DNA of 9,756 nucleotides from Candidatus Iainarchaeum sp. (GCA_028691435.1 JAQUZG010000026.1:1-9756), one strand, 5' to 3'. Counted from the first letter of the stretch, positions 1-5,866 are shown. Program-made: numbers and translations. The notes: generated by a model not told the origin, from the letters alone.

Positions 1-8
1 ATTTTGAT

Positions 9-635
9 TTATTTTCTTTGACCTTTTCTAATTGCTTCCAAAAGTGTTTTAATATTTCGAGGTTTAGCATTTTTTCTATTTTGTTTAACTCTAATTAATT
101 CAATTAAATAATCAGTGGGGTGTTTTATACTGTGTGCATTTAATTCCTTAATGACTGTTTCAATTCCAAATTTCTTTTTTAAAAAGAATGAAATTTGTCG
201 TTGCATTTCTCCACCATATTCACTAACACATTGTCTTGCGTGTACACCATATGCTCTAAATAAGACAGTTCCACTAAAGGAAAATGCTTTTGCAATTTGG
301 TTAGCAATTCTTCCTGCATTTTTCCTTTTATCAGTTTCTGAATTTAATTCAGCTTGTGCTAAAAAAGAATATTGTTTTGGTAGATTTTTTTCAAGAATAT
401 CAAAAAATTCTTTTTGCAGTCTACTCATTTCATTTTTTTTAATCATTTTTCCATCTAAATAAATAACAAAAAACGTATCTTTTCTTTTCCCAGCTTTTAT
501 AATTTCATTTTTCCATTTTATTAATTTCTCCATACCATGTTTGTGGGTAAATTCATATTCTGACCAAAAAGGAAAAACAAGTAAATCAATTTGTTTTAAA
601 GTAGGTAATCTCGGATTAGTTTGTTGATTAATCAT
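9..635 (-). CDS. Hypothetical protein, 208 aa, unrecognised family
   Basis: I do not recognise this protein. It is soluble-looking, with no signal peptide or membrane segment. An early hydrophobic strand (IDLLVFPFW, residues 16-24) and a second one (DTFFVIYLDG, about 53-62) flank a helical charged stretch, which suggests an alpha/beta fold. A Gly-containing strand, SGTVLFRAYGVHARQC (121-136), is followed by a glycine pair and a long basic helical C-terminus (about 143-208, many Lys/Arg), which could contact nucleic acid. It has one cysteine (C136). The ATG at 635 has no Shine-Dalgarno match, and the AT-rich DNA upstream has only a weak TATA candidate around 650-665, so a leaderless start is likely but unproven. 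It is divergent from the methyltransferase-like gene at 731. The ORF is long and has natural composition, so I am confident it is a gene but not what it does. Confidence 0.75.
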   Translation of the reverse strand: MINQQTNPRLPTLKQIDLLVFPFWSEYEFTHKHGMEKLIKWKNEIIKAGKRKDTFFVIYLDGKMIKKNEMSRLQKEFFDILEKNLPKQYSFLAQAELNSETDKRKNAGRIANQIAKAFSFSGTVLFRAYGVHARQCVSEYGGEMQRQISFFLKKKFGIETVIKELNAHSIKHPTDYLIELIRVKQNRKNAKPRNIKTLLEAIRKGQRK

Positions 636-692
636 AATTGTATATTATTTTTAAAATTTAATAATCTATTGTCCTAAATTAAGTGTGATTTT

Positions 693-710
693 AAAAGAAT
701 GTTTTTTAAT
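693..710 (+). promoter_or_regulatory. Archaeal BRE/TATA promoter for the methyltransferase-like gene
   Basis: A purine-rich BRE-like stretch (AAAAGAATG, 693-701) is followed by a TATA-like TTTTTTAAT (702-710). The box is centred about 25 nt before the ATG at 731, so transcription would start at or next to the start codon (leaderless). This is the only plausible box at that distance. It is less canonical than the TTTATATA boxes elsewhere in the window. Confidence 0.5.
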
Positions 711-730
711 TAGACAATTCATTTTATTAT

Positions 731-1417
731 ATGCAAAATAAAAACATTAAATCTAATCTTCTTAGAAAAGTTCTAAGGGTGTCTACTAATCCTTTAACTG
801 TTTTTAGAACAGAAGTTTCAAGAAAAACTATTCTTGGAAGACATACAGTAAGACAATATTCACCAAATCAATTTTGGGGGTTTGAGCACTCAAATCTTTC
901 ACAAGTTCAAGCAAATCTTAAATTTAATTTAGTTGATCATATATCTAATTCTTTTAAATCAACTAAATCACCAGTTGTTGTTGATTTTGGTTGTGGTATG
1001 GGTACGGCATTAGCAAGTCTTTCTCAAAGAAAAGAATTACTTGGGGCAAAGTTTTATGGTTTTGCTGATTTACTTTACAAAGAATGGTTTTTATCCGATC
1101 GTGAAAAAGTAAATTTTATTCATGGCACAGTTTCTGATTTTAATAGATATTTTAAATCAAATTCAGTTGATTTAATCTATTCTCATAAAGGACTAAAAAC
1201 TGTTCCAAATTCACCAATTTATATTTTTCAAATGCTTTCATGTTTAAGAAAAAATGGTAAATTAGTTACTGACCTATCATTTACCCATCGTAAACAATTT
1301 ATTGATATTTTTTTAAAAAAAGAATTAATTTCTCTTGATGGTCACAATTACAAAATTGAACAAATAAATACTGAACAAAATAAAGATGGTGAATTAATTA
1401 TCACCAGAATAAATTAA
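731..1417 (+). CDS. Class I SAM-dependent methyltransferase-like protein
   Basis: A probable Rossmann-fold methyltransferase of 228 aa. The SAM-binding motif I is clear: VVVDFGCGMG at residues 82-91. A second strand with an acidic end follows (KFYGFAD, 107-113), then HGTVSDF (131-137), with D136 in the position expected near the adenine. VDLIYSHKGL (146-155) matches the motif IV strand, and LRKNGKLVTDLS (172-183) matches the motif VI turn and strand seen in the Methyltransf_11/25-type families. The first 80 residues are basic and outside the catalytic fold. The substrate cannot be read from sequence: small molecule, lipid, protein and RNA are all possible, and no target-recognition domain is visible. 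The ATG at 731 fits a leaderless start. The gene ends one base from the convergent basic-protein gene at 1419, so the 3' ends of the two transcripts probably overlap. Confidence 0.8.
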   Translation: MQNKNIKSNLLRKVLRVSTNPLTVFRTEVSRKTILGRHTVRQYSPNQFWGFEHSNLSQVQANLKFNLVDHISNSFKSTKSPVVVDFGCGMGTALASLSQRKELLGAKFYGFADLLYKEWFLSDREKVNFIHGTVSDFNRYFKSNSVDLIYSHKGLKTVPNSPIYIFQMLSCLRKNGKLVTDLSFTHRKQFIDIFLKKELISLDGHNYKIEQINTEQNKDGELIITRIN

Positions 1418-1418
1418 T

Positions 1419-1715
1419 TTATCTTCTTCTAATTCTTGTTGGTGTCTTTGGTGTTGTTCTGTGGGCAGGTGTTCTAGACACTACTCTGTTTCTTGTTAAT
1501 GCGATTTCTCTTCTTAACCCTTGATTAATTGCATAAACTCCTTTTCGATTAGTTATTTGACTAGCTTTAATTTTTCCAGTTACTGTCTTAATTACTTTTG
1601 CAACTGGGCCCCTTGTTTTTGGTTTAACAATTGGCTTTTGTGCGTTTCTTTCTTTTCGTGCTCTATTTAATCTTGCTCTTTTTTCAATTCCTGGGTATAA
1701 CTCTGCTTGTTTCAT
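1419..1715 (-). CDS. Small Arg/Lys-rich protein, 98 aa
   Basis: A very basic protein with no cysteine and no membrane segment. It ends in an Arg/Thr/Pro-rich tail (RTPAHRTTPKTPTRIRRR) typical of a disordered nucleic-acid-binding extension. The middle holds TGKIKASQITNRKG, followed by a basic helical stretch. I place the start at the ATG at 1715 because the bases before it (GTGAGG, 1719-1724) resemble a ribosome-binding site. A GTG at 1724 would add three residues (101 aa) but abuts the upstream stop and has no site of its own. The start lies 9 nt after the stop of the 370-aa gene, so the two are almost certainly co-transcribed. The charge suggests DNA or RNA binding; that is inference, and I recognise no family. 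It is too unlike known ribosomal proteins, as far as I can see, to name one. Confidence 0.7.
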   Translation of the reverse strand: MKQAELYPGIEKRARLNRARKERNAQKPIVKPKTRGPVAKVIKTVTGKIKASQITNRKGVYAINQGLRREIALTRNRVVSRTPAHRTTPKTPTRIRRR

Positions 1716-1718
1716 TTT

Positions 1719-1724
1719 CCTCAC
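1719..1724 (-). promoter_or_regulatory. Ribosome-binding site deciding the start of the 98-aa protein
   Basis: GTGAGG directly follows the stop of the 370-aa gene and sits 3 nt before the ATG at 1715. Its GAGG and GTGA parts each pair with the archaeal 16S tail (complement of GGAGGTGA), though not contiguously. It favours ATG 1715 over GTG 1724, which would lie inside this site. Confidence 0.45.
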
Positions 1725-2837
1725 TTATTTATGTATATTTCTTCTAATTGCTCTTGCTTTTATTAAATCTCTCATTCCACTTGCATTTTTTTCCATACTT
1801 CTTGCTTTTCTAATTAAATTTGTTCTCATTTTTTTTGCTTGTGTACTTAGTCCTAATTTTTCAAATATCTCTATTTTTTCTCTAGGATTTAATCTAGCTC
1901 CAAATTTTCTTACAAGGCTTTCTCCTTCTCTATGTTTTAAACTTGTTTGTCTTAACGCATCAATTGCACTTATTAAATCGCCTTTTTTCAAAGCAGCAAC
2001 ATATTCTCTTATTGATGGAATTTCTTTTCTATTTAATTCTCCATATTTTTCAATCATAATTGTTTCAAGCGGTAATTCCTTTTTTTCTTTTTTTGCTTGT
2101 TGTCTAGCTTTTTGAATTATTTTTTTTCTTATAAGTGGATTTTTTTCTTTACTTGCTTGATTTAATAAACTACTTAAATTATTTTCTCCAACAATCATTA
2201 CTTTTGCTTGTAATTTTTTTATTTCATTTATTTCCTGTATTATTTGATTATTTAATTCATTACTATTAGCCCCACTTATTCTGTCAGCTAAAATTTTTCT
2301 TTGTTCTTCAAGGGGTGTTCTATTTTTAATAAATTCACTTCTAAATTGATTTAATCTTTCATGAGCTTCAGAATATTTCTTTTCTTTAATAGCTCGCTTT
2401 TTTTCTTGTAAAGCTGCGCCTGATTTTATTTTCTTTTTAACAACTTTAGGTTTAACTTTTTGTTCTTTTTCTAACTGTGCAATCATTTTTTTAGCCAAAA
2501 TAACCATTCTTCTTTCTGATGGTACTAATCTATTTGTTGGTGTGTCAAGTCTTCTTCCAATTCTATTGAATATATTTAATGGATTCTTATTTGTTAAAGT
2601 ATAATTGTCAAAATCTCCACCTTGTTTAATCTGAGTATTTGCAGTATTACTTCTTGAATAATTAATTAGTTTTCCACTAATTCCTTTTTTTCTTTTTTCA
2701 AAAAAACCAACCAAACTTTTTAAATAATTGAGTTTTCCTTGTGTAGTTTCAATTGCGTTTAATCTTCTATCAATCATTTCACGAGTGACTTCATACCCGC
2801 TCCAATATCTATCATCTCTTAACTGATTTCTTTTCAT
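1725..2837 (-). CDS. Lys/Arg-rich helical (coiled-coil) protein, 370 aa
   Basis: I do not recognise this protein. It is almost entirely helical and highly charged, with no cysteine, one tryptophan (W13), no signal peptide and no membrane segment. An N-terminal region (1-60) has an aromatic start and a basic helix. A low-charge Asn/Thr/Ser-rich linker lies around 70-95. A long Lys/Glu/Gln-rich stretch (about 115-260) has coiled-coil character. Residues 280-340 contain two helix pairs (YVAALKKGDLISAIDALRQ, IFEKLGLSTQAKKM) with a faint TPR-like spacing, and the basic tail ends RRNIHK. The ATG at 2837 is preceded by GTGAT (2841-2845), and a BRE/TATA pair lies about 37 nt upstream. It heads a two-gene unit with the 98-aa basic protein. 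A structural or nucleic-acid-associated role is possible, but nothing in the sequence specifies one. Confidence 0.75.
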   Translation of the reverse strand: MKRNQLRDDRYWSGYEVTREMIDRRLNAIETTQGKLNYLKSLVGFFEKRKKGISGKLINYSRSNTANTQIKQGGDFDNYTLTNKNPLNIFNRIGRRLDTPTNRLVPSERRMVILAKKMIAQLEKEQKVKPKVVKKKIKSGAALQEKKRAIKEKKYSEAHERLNQFRSEFIKNRTPLEEQRKILADRISGANSNELNNQIIQEINEIKKLQAKVMIVGENNLSSLLNQASKEKNPLIRKKIIQKARQQAKKEKKELPLETIMIEKYGELNRKEIPSIREYVAALKKGDLISAIDALRQTSLKHREGESLVRKFGARLNPREKIEIFEKLGLSTQAKKMRTNLIRKARSMEKNASGMRDLIKARAIRRNIHK

Positions 2838-2870
2838 TTTATCACAACTAAATCATATTGTTCTTTTTTA

Positions 2871-2885
2871 GTATTTAATCTTTCC
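2871..2885 (-). promoter_or_regulatory. BRE/TATA promoter for the 370-aa/98-aa unit
   Basis: On the minus strand, GGAAAGA is followed by TTAAATA (box at about 2872-2878), centred about 38 nt before the ATG at 2837. Transcription would begin near 2850, leaving a short leader of roughly 13 nt that contains GTGAT (2841-2845), a partial Shine-Dalgarno match 3 nt before the start. Confidence 0.45.
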
Positions 2886-2900
2886 TATAATTATGTATAA

Positions 2901-3488
2901 TTAAATTGGTATTTGTATTCCAAGTGTTTCAATCAAATAATAATATAACAAAACACTAACAATGATCACAAACACAAATAAAATTAATTGATAATTAAAC
3001 AAATGTTTATGGTATTTTTCTCTTTTATTGTGACTACTTATATCCATCAATTCGTCTCCAAAATAAATTGACATAAATGTGCCAATTCCCGAAATAATTA
3101 TAATTCCCCAAAATGGAATAGGGGTCATTAAAATATGATTAAACAAATTAAGTAAAATAGTTTTTGAATAAATTTCAGAATTAAATAAAATCGCATAAAC
3201 ATTTACAAACAAAGCAACTAACCAAATAAAAATTTCAGTATAAATCATTCTTATTCCAAAAAGCAATCTAATTGGAAAATCAATTAAAAATCCTGCATCT
3301 GCAATAGGTGTACAAAAAACAAAAAATGACCAAGTAAGTATAGTCACAAAAAAACCATTAACTAATCCATAACTATAAGACACAAATAAAAAATACCCAA
3401 AAACAATAAGTAATAAAAGACAAAATTTAGCAAGACTATGTTTTTTTGTTTCGTGCAAAAATAAATCTTTTAATTTAAATTTGTTCAT
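2901..3488 (-). CDS. Polytopic membrane protein, 195 aa
   Basis: An integral membrane protein with about five hydrophobic segments, at roughly residues 20-38, 44-64, 82-103, 112-143 (long, possibly two) and 165-187. A Lys-rich amphipathic N-terminus and a charged His/Lys loop (NKREKYHKH, 154-162) separate them. The region between the second and third segments, CTPIADAGFLIDFPIRLLFG (59-78), is unusually rich in fixed-looking Pro, Asp and Gly and is the likely functional motif. It has the look of a conserved uncharacterised family, but I cannot name one. No transporter, channel or protease signature is evident. The gene has its own strong TATA box 24 nt before its ATG, so it is probably leaderless and transcribed separately from the peptidase gene that precedes it on the same strand. 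Confidence 0.8.
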   Translation of the reverse strand: MNKFKLKDLFLHETKKHSLAKFCLLLLIVFGYFLFVSYSYGLVNGFFVTILTWSFFVFCTPIADAGFLIDFPIRLLFGIRMIYTEIFIWLVALFVNVYAILFNSEIYSKTILLNLFNHILMTPIPFWGIIIISGIGTFMSIYFGDELMDISSHNKREKYHKHLFNYQLILFVFVIIVSVLLYYYLIETLGIQIPI

Positions 3489-3507
3489 ACATGAGTAATT
3501 ATTTTTT

Positions 3508-3522
3508 TATATAAAAGCCTTT
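3508..3522 (-). promoter_or_regulatory. BRE/TATA promoter for the membrane protein
   Basis: Minus-strand AAAGGCT followed by TTTATATA (box 3508-3515) is a near-consensus archaeal promoter. The box is centred about 24 nt before the ATG at 3488. This places transcription start at the start codon and implies a leaderless message; no Shine-Dalgarno is present. Confidence 0.7.
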
Positions 3523-3547
3523 CTAGAAATTTAATCTTTTAGACTAG

Positions 3548-4090
3548 TTAATCCATATATTCAATTTTATTTGGATTAAATTTAGGTTTTCCAATCACTG
3601 CAATTCCATGATTAAGAAAATGTTTTCTTCCCTCTCTAGCATGCCATCTTTGCATTAATTCTTTGTTTGGTAAATACATTGTATCAATTGTTGCCGGGTC
3701 TTCAAATAAAATTCTGTTTTTAGTGTATCCAATTGCGACAACCCAATGTGATTTATTATATTCTTTGCTATAATTTTGATGTTCAATGTATTTCCCGTTT
3801 TCTTTTCGCCAAGCCTGTAAAAGAAGCATAACTGGAATTTTTCTATCAATATACTCTTTTAACTCATTAATTGTCATACTTTTTGAAACATATTCTAGTT
3901 TATATTTTTTTAAAGTTCTAATTACTCCATCTATTTTTGTTCCAACATGATCATTTGTTTTTGCACATCTTAATAATTGATCTTCATAAATTTCTTTAAT
4001 TCCATAATAAGTTAATACACTCTCAAGTGCATTGGCCCCACAATCATATGCAAAAGTCTGTATAATATCAGGAAAAGATAATTTTTTCAT
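3548..4090 (-). CDS. Stand-alone C39-like (papain-like) cysteine peptidase
   Basis: A 180-aa protein that is essentially one peptidase C39-like domain. The elements appear in order: Q11 as oxyanion-hole glutamine, YDCGANALESVLTYYG with catalytic C17, a helical insert with TLKKYKLEY, SHWVVAIGY with catalytic H115, and FEDPAT with D131 as third catalytic residue. This matches the domain that cleaves double-glycine leader peptides in bacteriocin ABC transporters, and the wider C39-like_2 family. Here the domain stands alone: no ABC transporter, ATPase or membrane segment is attached, and there is no signal peptide, so it should act in the cytoplasm. Substrate and even peptidase activity are unproven, since related folds also catalyse acyl transfer. 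The next gene on the strand is a membrane protein with its own promoter, so a partnership is only a possibility. The start is supported by a consensus TATA box 26 nt upstream. Confidence 0.85.
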   Translation of the reverse strand: MKKLSFPDIIQTFAYDCGANALESVLTYYGIKEIYEDQLLRCAKTNDHVGTKIDGVIRTLKKYKLEYVSKSMTINELKEYIDRKIPVMLLLQAWRKENGKYIEHQNYSKEYNKSHWVVAIGYTKNRILFEDPATIDTMYLPNKELMQRWHAREGRKHFLNHGIAVIGKPKFNPNKIEYMD

Positions 4091-4111
4091 AAGATTATAA
4101 TTAAATCAGAT

Positions 4112-4125
4112 TATATAAATTTTTC
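4112..4125 (-). promoter_or_regulatory. BRE/TATA promoter for the C39-like peptidase
   Basis: Minus-strand AGAAAAA (BRE-like) precedes TTTATATA (4112-4119), centred about 25-26 nt before the ATG at 4090. This is a consensus archaeal promoter and predicts a leaderless mRNA. The remaining intergenic DNA up to 4258 is AT-rich and holds no convincing gene. Confidence 0.7.
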
Positions 4126-4258
4126 TTTTTTATTGTTCAATTTGAATTTCTTTTTTAATTCCGTTAATTGCATGTGTATTTTCTATTTTAGATTTTGATT
4201 ATTCTGGTTTAGTCTATCTTTTGATTCCATTTGTTAAAATGATTTTAAAATCTAAAAA

Positions 4259-4702
4259 CTAATTTTCAATCTGGTCTATATAATTTTTTAATGTTTGAAA
4301 ATGTTGAATTTCTTCGTTTTTTATTCCGTTTAAAAATTTTTTCATATTTTCGCTTTTACTTTTTTTTATTGCTATTTCATATAAATCAATTGCTTGGTCT
4401 TCACTAAGTAAGTCCATCTTTATTGAATCATCTAAATTTTTTCTTGGCACATTTCTCATTTCTTCTTCAGTTAAATCTCCTATTTTTTGATTAGCATTTA
4501 ATAACAAAGTTGATAAATAAAATTTATGTTTTGCTTCCTTTTTTTCTAAATCATTTAGTATAATCACAATTTTTCCATCAAATCTCATAGCTTGTTGATT
4601 ATAATTAAATTGGGCATATGATTCAAGTAGGTATAATTTATTTAATTCGTCAAGTATTTCATTTGTTTCTTTTGGTGTAATAAGTCTTACTATCTCATCC
4701 AT
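4259..4702 (-). CDS. Ferritin-like di-iron protein (bacterioferritin/rubrerythrin-type fold)
   Basis: A 147-aa four-helix bundle protein with what looks like a complete di-iron ligand set. It has E27 in helix 1 (LLESYAQFNY), E56-x-x-H59 in helix 2 (KKEAKH), E101 in helix 3 (LLSEDQAIDLYE) and E131-x-x-H134 in helix 4 (NEEIQHF). This E, ExxH, E, ExxH order is that of bacterioferritin and rubrerythrin, which oxidise iron or reduce peroxide. There is no rubredoxin-type Cys4 domain and no cysteine at all, so it is not a full rubrerythrin. Whether it forms a storage cage cannot be told, and no haem-ligand methionine can be assigned with confidence. A strong GAGGTGA site lies 4 nt upstream and includes the stop codon of the 189-aa gene, implying translational coupling in a shared operon. 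A T-rich stretch after the stop may terminate transcription. Confidence 0.8.
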   Translation of the reverse strand: MDEIVRLITPKETNEILDELNKLYLLESYAQFNYNQQAMRFDGKIVIILNDLEKKEAKHKFYLSTLLLNANQKIGDLTEEEMRNVPRKNLDDSIKMDLLSEDQAIDLYEIAIKKSKSENMKKFLNGIKNEEIQHFQTLKNYIDQIEN

Positions 4703-4706
4703 TTTT

Positions 4707-4713
4707 TCACCTC
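4707..4713 (-). promoter_or_regulatory. Strong Shine-Dalgarno overlapping the upstream stop codon
   Basis: GAGGTGA ends 4 nt before the ATG at 4702 and matches the archaeal anti-SD tail. Its last three bases are the TGA stop of the 189-aa gene, so ribosomes finishing that gene can restart on the ferritin-like gene. It is the clearest internal ribosome-binding site in the window. Confidence 0.8.
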
Positions 4714-5276
4714 ATTTTTCTATTTTTTAATTTTACCAAACGTCTATTTTTTTCAGCAATTAATTGTTGTTTTTGTGAATGATTTGTTTGAATTAGACGC
4801 CATAATTCTAATGCACTTAATTTTTGTGGATTTACTTTTCCGATTACTGGTGAATCTCTATGTGCACTATTTCTTTCTTTTAATCGCATTTGTTTTATTT
4901 GAGGTTTTGCTTTTTCTCTTTGTTCTCTTTTTCTTCTGTTTTTTGGTGATTCTTTTAAATTTTTAAAATAACTTCCAAATTCAATTCCAATAGTTTTTCT
5001 AAATTTTTCTTTTAATTTTGTTTTATCTAATACTTTTCCTTGTACATCTCTAAAATTTTCAAATTTTAATTCATCAACTGCAGCAATTCTTAATTTTCTT
5101 GCAAGGATAAAATCTTCTTTAGCTACATTTGGTGTTTGAAAAATTAAATTTGCTCTCTCAAGAAGCAATCTGCCTTTTTTTGAAATAACATTATCTGTCC
5201 CACCATTTACATTATATTGTTTAGCTAAGTGTTCTAATTGGGCCATTACATGTTTTTTTGTTTCTTCTGGGTTCAT
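4707..5276 (-). CDS. Basic helical protein, 189 aa
   Basis: I do not recognise this protein. It is soluble, has no cysteine and carries no signal peptide. An N-terminal part (1-107) looks like a compact helical domain. A very basic low-complexity linker follows (PKNRRKREQREKAK, 111-124, continuing to about 140), then a short helical segment around 150-166 (QKLSALELWRLIQTNH) and a Lys/Arg-rich tail ending KNRKMR. Such a layout is common in nucleic-acid-binding proteins, but the role is inference. The start at 5276 is preceded at 6 nt by a weak ribosome-binding site (AAGGT, 5283-5287). The gene ends inside the ribosome-binding site of the ferritin-like gene, so the two are coupled. It lies downstream of the 126-aa gene with a 118-nt gap that contains the in-frame extension described separately. 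Confidence 0.75.
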   Translation of the reverse strand: MNPEETKKHVMAQLEHLAKQYNVNGGTDNVISKKGRLLLERANLIFQTPNVAKEDFILARKLRIAAVDELKFENFRDVQGKVLDKTKLKEKFRKTIGIEFGSYFKNLKESPKNRRKREQREKAKPQIKQMRLKERNSAHRDSPVIGKVNPQKLSALELWRLIQTNHSQKQQLIAEKNRRLVKLKNRKMR

Positions 5277-5280
5277 TTTT

Positions 5281-5394
5281 TTACCTTATTCTTCTATTAA
5301 TTTCTTTAAGAAATAATTCTGCTCTTATTGGATTTAATCCTTGTTCTTTAGCTGTTCTAATAAATCTAAGTGTTTGAACTTTTAATTTTGTTAA
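5281..5394 (-). other. 37-codon in-frame extension after the stop of the 126-aa gene
   Basis: After the TAA at 5395-5397, the same frame stays open for 37 codons and ends at TAA 5281-5283. The translation (LTKLKVQTLRFIRTAKEQ..., ending FLKEINRRIR) is a natural-looking basic amphipathic helix with the composition of the neighbouring proteins. No ATG, GTG or TTG lies in this frame after the stop, so it cannot start as an independent ORF by normal rules. The simplest reading is that it is the C-terminus of a 164-residue ancestral protein cut by a recent nonsense change. Readthrough, a sequencing or assembly error, or restart at a non-standard codon are alternatives. Its final AGG-TAA overlaps the ribosome-binding site of the 189-aa gene, the close spacing expected of a true gene end. 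Confidence 0.5.
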
Positions 5395-5775
5395 TTAGTT
5401 ATCACTCATTTTATTTAAATTTAATTTGCCAACTCCTCTATTAAACTCACTAATTGCGCTTACCATCATTTGCTTTTGTCCTTTTGGACTTACTTTTACT
5501 GCTTTTTGAATAACATTAACCATGCTCATTGCAGACTGATAATTATTTCCTATTTCACTTTGATTAATACTATTTGCAATTTCATCAGCCATAGTTATTT
5601 GTCTAGTTTCTTGCGGGACCGTTCTTCTAGCCGTTAATTTTCCTTCACCCATTAATGTTACTGCAGTTAATGTTGTAATCCCAACCGCCCTTGTTAATCT
5701 TCTTCTTGCTTCTGCCACCTTTCTTTGACTAGGTGTTAACATTTTTTTAGTATTTTTTAATCTATTTTTTTCCAT
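5395..5775 (-). CDS. Basic protein, 126 aa, probably truncated by an in-frame stop
   Basis: I do not recognise this protein. It has a strongly basic N-terminus (1-29, with SQRKVAEARRRLTRA), a short hydrophobic Thr/Ala/Val stretch (30-42) too short and polar to be a secure membrane segment, and a helical C-terminal half (60-126) rich in Met, Ser, Asn and Gln. It has no cysteine. It is first in a minus-strand unit with the 189-aa and ferritin-like genes. The ATG at 5775 lies about 32 nt after a consensus TATA box, giving a leader of a few bases with no real Shine-Dalgarno. The frame remains open for 37 codons past the stop, so the annotated end may be a recent truncation. It shares a divergent regulatory region with the 62-aa gene. 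Confidence 0.7.
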   Translation of the reverse strand: MEKNRLKNTKKMLTPSQRKVAEARRRLTRAVGITTLTAVTLMGEGKLTARRTVPQETRQITMADEIANSINQSEIGNNYQSAMSMVNVIQKAVKVSPKGQKQMMVSAISEFNRGVGKLNLNKMSDN

Positions 5776-5802
5776 TTTATCAAATTATATATTGTTTAGT
5801 AG

Positions 5803-5816
5803 AATATAAATCTTTT
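5803..5816 (-). promoter_or_regulatory. BRE/TATA promoter for the 126-aa/189-aa/ferritin-like unit
   Basis: Minus-strand AAAAGA followed by TTTATATT (5803-5810) is a good archaeal promoter, centred about 32 nt before the ATG at 5775. The box and the bases after it (5795-5810 on the opposite strand) are identical over 16 nt to the promoter of the phosphate transporter at 6874-6889. Confidence 0.65.
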
Positions 5817-5828
5817 TGTAATTTAACT

Positions 5829-5846
5829 ATTTTAGTTAACTAAAAT
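5829..5846. promoter_or_regulatory. 18-bp perfect palindrome between divergent promoters, putative operator
   Basis: ATTTTAGTTAACTAAAAT is a perfect dyad centred between 5837 and 5838. It lies between the TATA box of the minus-strand unit (5803-5810) and that of the 62-aa gene (about 5858-5866). The heptamer TTAACTA occurs at 5823-5829 and again at 5836-5842, and inverted as TAGTTAA at 5833-5839, so there are three overlapping half-sites. Position and symmetry suit a dimeric transcription factor controlling both directions; no binding protein can be assigned from sequence. Confidence 0.5.
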
Positions 5847-5851
5847 TTAGC

Positions 5852-5866
5852 GAAAAGTTTTTATTT
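5852..5866 (+). promoter_or_regulatory. BRE/TATA promoter for the 62-aa gene
   Basis: GAAAAG (BRE-like) followed by TTTTTATTT (about 5858-5866) is centred about 24 nt before the ATG at 5886, predicting a leaderless transcript. It starts only 6 bp beyond the edge of the 18-bp palindrome, so a protein bound there could touch or help the basal factors. Confidence 0.6.

Noticed and set aside
115..462. Plus-strand 115-aa ORF rich in Phe, Ser and Cys
   Set aside because: It lies wholly inside the 208-aa minus-strand gene, and its hydrophobic composition is typical of the antisense of a Lys/Glu-rich gene.
668..718. Inverted ATTGTC/GACAAT pair flanking the methyltransferase-like gene's TATA box
   Set aside because: Arms are only 6 bp and nearly 40 bp apart, and the flanking similarity is imperfect; chance is likely in such AT-rich DNA.
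4111..4230. Minus-strand short frames (15 codons from ATG 4230, a TAG, then 20 codons from ATG 4173) in the gap before the peptidase gene
   Set aside because: Too short, interrupted, no Shine-Dalgarno, and the second frame runs into the TATA box of the peptidase gene. An amber-read fusion is not supported by anything else in the window.
4241..4252. 12-bp palindrome GATTTTAAAATC after the ferritin-like gene
   Set aside because: Has no loop and is made almost wholly of A/T, so it is expected by chance here; at most part of a T-rich terminator.
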